Positions 57,201 through 64,000 of a DNA stretch of 64,000 nt are shown one piece after another. Positions within the stretch are counted from its first letter, which is position 1. Each line of letters begins with the position of its first letter. The DNA comes from Nematopogon swammerdamellus (Eukaryota; Arthropoda; Insecta; Lepidoptera; Adelidae): positions 1,898,754 to 1,962,753 of the forward strand of contig OX336343.1 of NCBI GenBank assembly GCA_946902875.1, in the 5' to 3' direction. The notes under the pieces are model-generated. The model ran no database searches. It was not told the DNA's origin and saw only the letters and a list, made by a program, of their open reading frames with translations. A program made the position numbers and the translations under genes.

Positions 57201-57490
57201 CACACGTCATGCGAACAACGACACGTCACATCGCGCTCACCACCGCACGAGTCCAAGAGTTTTCTAAAACGCCGAAGGCGGCAGGGCCTCCTTGATGCAC
57301 CGTATTTCTCTCTTCCAGCAGACAGTTAAAGCAGGGGTTTACTACAACAGAACAGGTCACAGGACCATTTTCAAAAGTAAAAACAAAAAAAATTTCAACC
57401 AAATTCGATTTGACAAACGAAGTGACGTGAATGACGTTGACAGAAGTGTAGTGTTACCATAATATTTTTTTAATGTTCGCTAAAAGAAAA

Positions 57491-57728
57491 ACGAGCCGTT
57501 CATCGCAGGAGGATTTGACGGCTCAGACGAGAAATGCACTATGGGAGTTGGTGGTTAAAAAAAAATAACCAGGGTTAAATTACAGAAGATGCGTCGCTAC
57601 GCTACGCGACGCATCTTCTATAATTTAACCCTAACCTAATGTTGAGGCGGCGCATGTCGTTTTTGTGAAAACTCCCATAGTGCATTTCTCGTCTGAGCCG
57701 TCAAATCCTCCTGCGATGAAGGACTCGT
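57491..57728. mobile_element. Mutator-like MITE, 238 bp
   Basis: TIRs of about 58 bp begin ACGAGCCGTTCATCGCAGGA and are mirrored at the right end with a few changes. A 9-bp duplication AAAAGAAAA flanks both sides (57482-57490 and 57729-57737), the size typical of Mutator-like elements. A central palindrome contains GAAGATGCGTCGC. It lies about 290 bp upstream of the TXNDC11 start codon. Confidence 0.8.
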
Positions 57729-57814
57729 AAAAGAAAATGGTTAATGGCATCACAGATAAAGATAGTGCAAAGTGTTACGCGACTGAATCGGTATAAGAGC
57801 GTCTTACTTAGCTC

Positions 57815-58075
57815 GTAAATATATATTGATAGCGCGACATATATCGTCAAGCCGCCCATAAGGTGTCTAACGACGCCCATGGACATGCGGGGGTTGCGAA
57901 TGCTATGCCGGGCTGACAGGTGCCCATTCACACCCCTCTTGAAGGACCCGTGAATATACTTGGGGGCTGTTGGGAAATGTATGGGCAGGGAGATCGTTCC
58001 AGAGTTTACCGGTTCTGTAGAGGAAAGATCTGCAGAAACGATTGGTAAGCATTCGCGGAATAATATTCTACAAAA
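57815..58075 (-). mobile_element. LINE family L, 3' end only
   Basis: 'TTGATAGCGCGACATATATC', 'GTGTCTAACGACGCCCATGG' and 'AGAGTTTACCGGTTCTGTAG' match LINE copies 2 and 4 near their 3' ends. Confidence 0.72.
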
Positions 58076-59040
58076 ATGAAATGTGACCACTAATTCTAAT
58101 TACCGGCGTTATCACAGGCTCTGCTAATAGTTCTTGAAAAATTTATTAAACAAAAAGGAACGTTTGCTTTGCACTAAAGTGGAAGAAAAATATAAGGTTT
58201 TATAGAGTTTTAACGGAATAATAATTAAGAAACCTTTTGATAAAAGAATTATAAAAGGAAAGAAATTTTAAATTTCGTTTTCACGTGAATACGTCTTTAT
58301 ATTTGCTTCCATAGTGGGAGCCAATCCAGAAAACTGATAACAAAATCGGGGGGTACAGTTTGTAGTCCAGCAGTTATGTACTTTTACCTGGAAAATATTC
58401 CGAAGTTAATGGAACTTTTCCAGCGGCGACTCCTTTCAGTTGGCGAGGTTGGCGCCGCCAAACCAAATAAAATTAATGACACCATTACTACAGAAGTATC
58501 AAGCTAAAATAAATGTGAAAAAATATCGGAGTTATATTATTTATATCATATATATAACCCACGATTAATAAGATAAAACGTCAATCCCGCACACGTTACA
58601 TAATTTGAAATTTCGCGCGCGTCAAACGCGGGCGACGACGAATGACGACACATCAAGGCATTCATTGGCCGGTTGGCTACATTTTGAAGCGCCATCGTAT
58701 TCCATACAAGGCGGAAGCGGCCGCATGTCCCCCCCCGTCCCGCGCGGACCCGCTGTTAAGCCTTTCGAGTTGGCGCAGCGGGGAGTGCATTTAGTGACGC
58801 GGTAGCGAGTGAGTAGAGCGACTAGCGAGCGAGCTAGGTGTGTGTGTTGCGTGTGTGGGTGTGTGCGTGCTGCGACCACACGACGAACTAGCGACCTAGG
58901 CTAGGTGTGTTGTGTGCGCGTGTGTATGCGCATTGGCTCGCGAGTTGATAGCTGCATATATTCTGTTATGTAGGTATGGACTTTTTATGGATGAATCCTG
59001 TGCAGTGTTGTTAAATTAAAGTGATTTATTGGTAAATATA
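58076..59040. other. no gene recognised; GT-rich stretch at 58830-58930
   Basis: AT-rich to 58580, then a GC-richer part. I see no certain exon. Part of this may be promoter or leader of something downstream, but nothing in the sequence proves it. Confidence 0.35.
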
Positions 59041-59225
59041 ATGGCAAACTCCTACCGAGCTTTCTACGGAGAACTCAAGGACAAGAGAGACTCAGTAATT
59101 TGGCACTCTTATCTGTGGAAAAGGAGTTGCTAACAAAATTGAGGAAGAAAGAAAATTTTCACGATCGAGTCATCGAAAATTTCTTGTCTGTGGAACGAAG
59201 AGTGGACTTCATGTACAAATAAAAT
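59041..59225 (+). pseudogene. short degenerate coding-like stretch
   Basis: It starts ATGGCAAACTCCTACC (MANSYRAFYGELKDKRDS) and shifts frame to LSVEKELLTKLRKKENFHDR, then VIENFLSVERRVDFMYK and a stop. I do not recognise it. It may be the N-terminal remnant of the nuclease-like pseudogene at 59950-60440. Confidence 0.3.
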
Positions 59226-59949
59226 GTAACATTCAAGCTTGTATGCCTGTCTCGTCGTCGTCGTGCCAGAGGAGACGTCGCTGTTGTCGGCTGCAACTCG
59301 ACTGCTTTGACATAACCAGTAGGTACCTATCTACAGACAAATTAATCTTAAGTGAGTAAAATAAATCATTTAAACTAAATATTATAAACTATCTATATCG
59401 TAATCGTCTTTCAGTTTGTAAACTCATTGTGGTAGAAATAAATTAACGCGTAGGTACCTAAGTTAGGAAATTATGAAAAAAAAAATCCATAGCCAGAGGC
59501 AACCCAATATTCAGGACCAGGAGTCGCCGCTGACTTTTACAGGTTGTTTGGGGGTACACTAGGAATAATATCCTAAGTTTTCGACCTCGAGCACCCTGTG
59601 CTAACTTGGGGGTGGCCAAAAAACTCAAATTTTTTCTGACTTTTTTCAGCTTTTCGCCTATATCTCTTAAACTAAGGATATTTTGTTGACCATATTGCAT
59701 AACAAAGTTGGGGAGCATTAAATTTCCTAAAGTTTCGTTGTGGAACCAGCTTTTCCCGCCCATCATTAATGGAGATGCAGCCGATCAAAGTTAGACAAAG
59801 TTTCTTAAAATGTAAAAATAGCAGAAAAACGAAGGTTTTGGCCCTATAACTATTTGTTACCATCATTTCCATGTTAATTATGTTGATCAATCATCAATAT
59901 CAACGTCTTGGAAAACCTATGACCCCCCTTCCCCCGCCCCCTCCCCCAA
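59226..59949. other. no gene recognised
   Basis: Open frames on minus (59458-59890) lack any domain I know. A C-rich stretch is at 59922-59946. Confidence 0.4.
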
Positions 59950-60440
59950 GGTGGTTTTGATGGTTATCCTGGTGGGATATCCTGATCAGCGTTCTTTGCT
60001 TCACTCCTCAACAAAGTTTGTCTTTTCTAAGACAACTTCGATCAGCACGATTTCGCAGGTGAAATTTCTTTCCAACGATACCAACAAGCAGAACTTCATA
60101 ACTATGCTGACGAGTGAAATGGAAGCCAGGGAGATCCAAGTGAAGCAGACAGTAGAAGATGCCGATTTAATGATTGTGGAGATCTTCTGTTGCTTCTCAC
60201 TGCTTTGGCTTTGGGTTCTTCCAAAAAGAACGTTTATTTATGGAAGAGTGGAAAGGTTCACAGCCCAACTTGTATTCATCTCACTCGTTCAAGTACGACC
60301 CATAGGATATTCTTTTCCTGCATACGATAAGTGGGTGTAACACCACCTCAGCACCATTTGGTATTGGAAAAAAGAAGGTGATGCAGATTTATAGCAAGAA
60401 CCCTAGCCTTTCAGAAATGTTGGCGATTTTTAAAGACCCC
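59950..60440 (+). pseudogene. decayed FEN/PIN-type nuclease-like gene
   Basis: One frame gives VKFLSNDTNKQNFITMLTSE, IQVKQTVEDADLMIVE. After a frameshift comes DLLLLLTALALGSSKKNVYL, and after another comes LHTISGCNTTSAPFGIGKKK. The order 'DAD-IV', 'DLL-LL-AL' and 'H-SGC-TTSA-FG-GKK' is that of a repeated arthropod protein family with a FEN1/PIN-like fold, as I recall it. About 25 residues between the first two blocks are missing. At least three frame breaks make it a pseudogene. Confidence 0.5.
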
Positions 60441-61110
60441 GAGGCAACCGATTTTTATAAACAAAAAATTAAAATCTAAAATTGATGTGAAACCACTGGC
60501 AGAGGGGCGGACCCAGGCTTCCGATGGTCGGGTCCGAAAGAGAGAAATCTCCGGACTATGCGCGCAGTGTCGAGCAGGGCTGCCTTCTGGATCTGACCCT
60601 TGACCCAACCACTCAGCGAGATCCTCTCAAGGTGGTCGTCAGGGCTCTTCGCTATCAGCCCATGCGCCGATACGACTATGGGCACAACGATCGATCAATC
60701 GGTCGGCATATCGATGGATATTTTTAATCATCATCATCATCATCAGCCTGTATCGGTCCATTGCTGGATAATTTTTAATATTATTACTTTTTTTGTAAAC
60801 AAATTTTACAACGCATTTCGCAATTCGCATTCGCTTGGCGTCGCTGTACCGGTCTCGCTTGTTGGCCTTCGTGCGCTCTCGCTCGCTAGGTCTGTACGCG
60901 GCATAAGATATCGCTATCGAAGATAAGTATGGGTTCGAAGGCACCGCAGGCACGAAAAAGGCTTTCAGGTGGCGCACCGGAGAGCAGTTACATTTCATGT
61001 ACCACTTCTCTATGCACTGATAAATACGTTTTTGTAACAAATAGCTAAAATAATTTATAGCGTCGCTCCTACTTTTATGCAAGCCCGAGTGGCACAGATA
61101 AATAAAATAA
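60441..61110. other. no gene recognised; LINE scrap at 60735-60775
   Basis: Contains (ATC)n followed by 'CAGCCTGTATCGGTCCATTG', the start of the LINE scrap also seen at 47899. The other frames here show no domain. Confidence 0.4.
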
Positions 61111-61530
61111 TGTCCGAGTGGTTTGGGCATCGGCTCCTAATTCGAGAGGTCCGCGGTTCGAATCCCGTCGGCGTGTACCAATGAGTTTTTTCTGACGAAA
61201 AAATTTTCGTGCATACCTACACCTGCTGCTTCACCGTTCGGAACCGGTGTAAAACTGTAGGTCCCTTCCCTTGCCCCTTACTAGGTGGTAGGCTCAAATT
61301 GTAGCCGACTGGGTTGATACCACCGTACTGGATGTAAGATGGCCGCATAGCAGCCTCGGTTGTGTTCTCCTCTAGTCCAGTACCCACAGAACACCTTTGC
61401 CAGTACCCATAGCCAGCAATCCAGGGAAGTCTCCGGTATGGCACCTACCTTCTCGGAGGTGATATTGGCTAGTCAGAGCATGTGCTTTGGCCCGTCTGAC
61501 TCAGCCACCCATACCGGATTACTCTTTTTT
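61111..61530 (+). mobile_element. tRNA-derived SINE (SINE-T), full length
   Basis: Head TGTCCGAGTGGTTTGGGCAT (box A) and GGTTCGAATCC (box B, about 61153-61163), then the linker, core ('CCTTACTAGGTGGTAGG') and 3' body to 'ACCCATACCGGATTAC' and a T-rich end. An internal insertion of about 30 bp is present near 61380-61410 relative to the copy at 13465-13876. Confidence 0.8.
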
Positions 61531-62005
61531 TTTTTTACAATTCGTCTCCTCCCGAAACAGGCAAAACCAGAGCCGACTGTCATTGTCTCCCTCTACGTGG
61601 GAGACAATGATAGTCGGCTATGGCAAAACTCATTAGAGTAGAGTATACAGCCAATTCTGTCGTAGCTTATAACGTCTGTTGTATATTAAGTTCTCGCACC
61701 GCGAGAACCACAAAAATATATTTTTCTAATTACAACGACGACGCGACAAACTCCCGCCGTCCGCCATCTTTTTTCACCAATTCTCCCATCCATACCGGAT
61801 TACATAAAAAAAAAAACTCTATAGTTTTTTTTTTTGTTTACTTCGTCTCCTCCCGAAACAGGCAAAACTCATTAGGGTATACAGCCATTTCTTTTGTAGC
61901 TTTAACGTCTGTTGTATAAATTCTCGGCCCGCGAGAACCACAAAAATATATATTTTTAATCACAACGACGACGCGACAAACTGCCGCCGTCCGCCATCTT
62001 TCTTT
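61510..62005 (+). repeat. tandem duplication of a 200-bp non-coding unit
   Basis: Unit 1 (about 61541-61772) and unit 2 (about 61847-62003) both run 'CGTCTCCTCCCGAAACAGG', 'AACGTCTGTTGTAT', 'CGCGAGAACCACAAAAATAT' and 'CCGCCGTCCGCCATCTT'. 'CATACCGGATTAC' and a T-run precede each unit, so the SINE 3' end was duplicated with it. Confidence 0.8.
61568..61621. mobile_element. 54-bp mini-MITE inside duplicated unit 1
   Basis: AGCCGACTGTCATTGTCTCC and its inverse make almost the whole element. GGCAAAAC flanks both sides (61560-61567 and 61622-61629). Unit 2 has a single GGCAAAAC at 61861-61868 with no insert, which is the empty site. Confidence 0.8.
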
Positions 62006-62633
62006 AAAAAAAATAACAAAAAAAACTATGTTTTCCGTATATTACCCCTTGTATCGAATTCTTATGTATATAATTCAAAAGAGAATGTCGAACTTAATTT
62101 TTTTCACTTCAAGGCTCAATTTCTTGCCGAATATAATAAAACTTTGAATTTGACCTTTGGCGTGCTTTGTGTCCAAGGTCGCATAATAGTTTGGTGAAGG
62201 ACGCAACTTTCTGAAATTGCGCAATCTTTGTTAGACGTCTTTCACATATTTTGTTGCAATAAATAGAGATAGCAATACACATGTGCGGGTCCCAGTTCAT
62301 AAAACGAATTAAAAAAAACTGCGCCATCTTGATTTCATTTAGTTAGTTGTTGATGTGTGTCATCATCTCCGCAGTAACGGCTGACGAATCTTTCATTTTT
62401 CTACGAAATTGCAGAAATTACTGCAAAGCGTGCGTGCGTCTCGTGTCGTGCTGCTCATTTGTGTTTTTTAGGAGAATCTCTGTCTTATCTCAACTCAACT
62501 CCTATGGTATTCGGAGAGTGTTTATTGCCTGTGAGGTGGACTGGTGTAGCTAGGAGGTCTACATTGATCTCGGAATATTCGGGGCGTATGTGCTGCCTGA
62601 TTTTCTGAGAAGGCAGCGACTGCAGCTGAGAGG
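62006..62633 (+). promoter_or_regulatory. probable promoter and 5' leader region upstream of the 62634 exon
   Basis: No TXNDC11 or transposon sequence is recognised here. The last 250 bp are of higher complexity and run directly into a start codon. No TATA box is placed with confidence. Confidence 0.3.
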
Positions 62634-62701
62634 ATGGCGGATATGGCCGAGCGCGAGAGTGCGGAGTATTGGAGGAAGCAGGCCAAGCATTATGAACAAA
62701 A
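62634..62701 (+). CDS. putative first coding exon of an unidentified gene
   Basis: The ATG at 62634 opens MADMAERESAEYWRKQAKHY then EQ(K), and a good donor, AAA|GTAAGA, follows at 62702. The charged helical character with 'E-x-YW-K-A-x-YEQK' resembles the start of coiled-coil proteins such as NudE/NDEL1, but the piece is too short to name. The next exon would lie beyond this window, or further on in 62.7-64 kb where I cannot see it. The strand is divergent from TXNDC11. Confidence 0.4.
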
Positions 62702-63095
62702 GTAAGAACTTGCCCTGTAGTAATTTTCTCTTCAGATTTTCTCGTTGTGATCGTGTGTTACCATGACAAAATGCTGCATTGTTTATTACTTATTCCGGTT
62801 TGATCGTGTTGGCTAGCCTATAGGCCTCGTCATGATAGTAAAGACCCATGCCAATAATTATTGTTTATCTGAGATAGATATTTATGATAATATATGCATT
62901 GAAATATTTTAGGAGCTAAACAAAATACAATGACATTCTTATTGGAATCACACTGCGAGGACATACAAAATAAGGTTAGACAAGCTTCCTTGGCTCGTGT
63001 TCGGTTGCTGAGGGAGTGGGGTCGATCTGTGTCATTCCACTCTGAAGATTTGTTTTTGATTTTTGTAAAAAAAAATTTATGCAAACACAGCACAT
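62702..63095. other. no gene recognised (probable intron)
   Basis: AT-rich; an 87-codon minus frame at 62830-63093 has no domain. Nothing supports an exon. Confidence 0.4.
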
Positions 63096-63250
63096 CAACT
63101 GTGATGTCAGCTCATAACGTCTTGGTGAACTAGGTGTCATGTCAGTGCTTCCCTTTGGTCCTGCCGGCTACACTAAACTGGACAGAAAAATAAACTATTT
63201 AGATAGCCGTTCCGACCAACCTTTCATTCACCGCTGTGGTATAGTGACAC
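63096..63250 (-). mobile_element. SINE-B fragment
   Basis: 'GTGATGTCAGCTCATAACG', 'GTGAACTAGGTGTCATG', 'CGGCTACACTAAACTGGACA' and 'AGATAGCCGTTCCGACCAA' follow the B body in order; head and core are missing. Confidence 0.65.
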
Positions 63251-63362
63251 CAGGAAGTTATGATACGTGACTGTCTGCATTCCTAAGAATGGACGTGAAC
63301 TTTATATGGAAAGTTTGCCGATAATTAGGTTATTAGGTAATACAATTTATCGATAAACTTTT

Positions 63363-63470
63363 GAAGGTGTGGAACTCAGCTTGCGATGGCTTCACCGAAC
63401 ATATCCGGGCCCATCGGCAGTAGAGAAGGGTGTTAATCGAGGTCGGGACTAGCGAGTGGCCACTCTAAAT
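63363..63470 (-). mobile_element. RLE-type LINE copy d, 3' UTR only
   Basis: It runs from 'GAAGGTGTGGAACTCAGC' to 'AGTGGCCACTCTAAATT', equal to the 3' UTR of copies a-c, then ends in unrelated sequence. Confidence 0.75.
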
Positions 63471-64000
63471 TAAAAAAACCTGCCGTAGAAAAGGTAGAAA
63501 GACGCGCTTGATGTATTAATTAATAGAATGAGTGGGTTTTTTATATCGTAAAAAAAAAAAATGGGTATGGTACACCCCTCAGCATAAAGTTACCTACTAA
63601 TGAAGGACCTTATACAGGCTGTTTGATGACTATAGGCACGAGTCAGTAAGCCTGGATGCGAAATACGGCATCGTTTGTATGAGAACCGAGGTAGCCGCCA
63701 AAGGGGTGTGAAGTCTGAGGCGGGAGCGGCGCATGGAACGCCGTGATTGGCCGAGCGAGTAGGTAGCCAAGTGACGCCAGTCTTCCATACATTTGAACGG
63801 GATTCATACAATAAGTCGCTCATTGTGTCGATTCGCGATGAAAAGATGAAACGGATTTAACAATATTTAACCCTTCTTTACATCAAGGGAATAATATAAC
63901 TTTCTCTTAAATGAACAAAGGCAACGCCCCTTTCACAATTTTGCGAATTTGCAGATTTTCGCATAAACACGATCATAGTTCTAAGTTCTGAGATACCTCG
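63471..64000. other. no gene recognised
   Basis: A 77-codon minus frame at 63590-63823 has no recognisable domain. Possible intron of the gene starting at 62634. Confidence 0.35.

Noticed and set aside
57201..62633. Bidirectional promoter between TXNDC11 and the 62634 exon
   Set aside because: The two starts are 5.4 kb apart with several transposons between them.

Overview
This window looks like lepidopteran (moth or butterfly) nuclear DNA. It has long introns, GT-AG splice sites, an AT-rich background, dense non-LTR retrotransposon debris, SINE-like retroposons and many small inverted-repeat DNA transposons. Nothing in it is bacterial.

The only complete protein gene I can support is on the minus strand from 57200 to 8841. 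It is a thioredoxin domain-containing protein 11 (TXNDC11) homologue. I assembled 13 exons from splice sites; every phase closes and they give one 882-residue reading frame. The protein has one N-terminal membrane helix, two thioredoxin-like modules whose CxxC sites are both degraded, and a C-terminal helical tail. Its coding part is only 2.6 kb of a 48 kb transcription unit. The rest is intron, largely transposon. A likely first coding exon of a second gene lies at 62634-62701 (+), and a decayed nuclease-like gene at 59950-60440 (+).

Layout. 1-8.8 kb lies beyond the TXNDC11 3' end and holds LINE remnants, a 3.1 kb long-inverted-repeat element with nested MITEs, a hAT-like MITE, a C-homopolymer and a 36-bp minisatellite. 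8.8-57.2 kb is TXNDC11. Its two largest introns (28962-15044 and 43182-32890) each hold a composite with long terminal inverted repeats. Composite 1 (17041-26922) split a LINE that encodes a PD-(D/E)XK endonuclease. Composite 2 (34228-42913) split a tRNA-like sequence in its anticodon loop. Both carry the same short motif (AATTSCTCHGTC-like) repeated from the termini inwards at about 140, 140 and 130 bp, and both enclose a convergent pair of copies of one APE-type LINE. I consider this modular foldback family the most notable thing in the window. 57.2-64 kb is intergenic, with a Mutator-type MITE, SINEs, a 54-bp mini-MITE beside its own empty site, and the putative exon.

The SINE families are modular. 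One core (about 75 bp) occurs behind a tRNA head, behind a tRNA/5S-rRNA-like head, and behind a third head shared with another retroposon family. Their 3' tails often lie within a few tens of bases of TXNDC11 exons.

Most long open frames in the window are shadows of these repeats. Family names for mobile elements are by motif reading only; no database search was possible.
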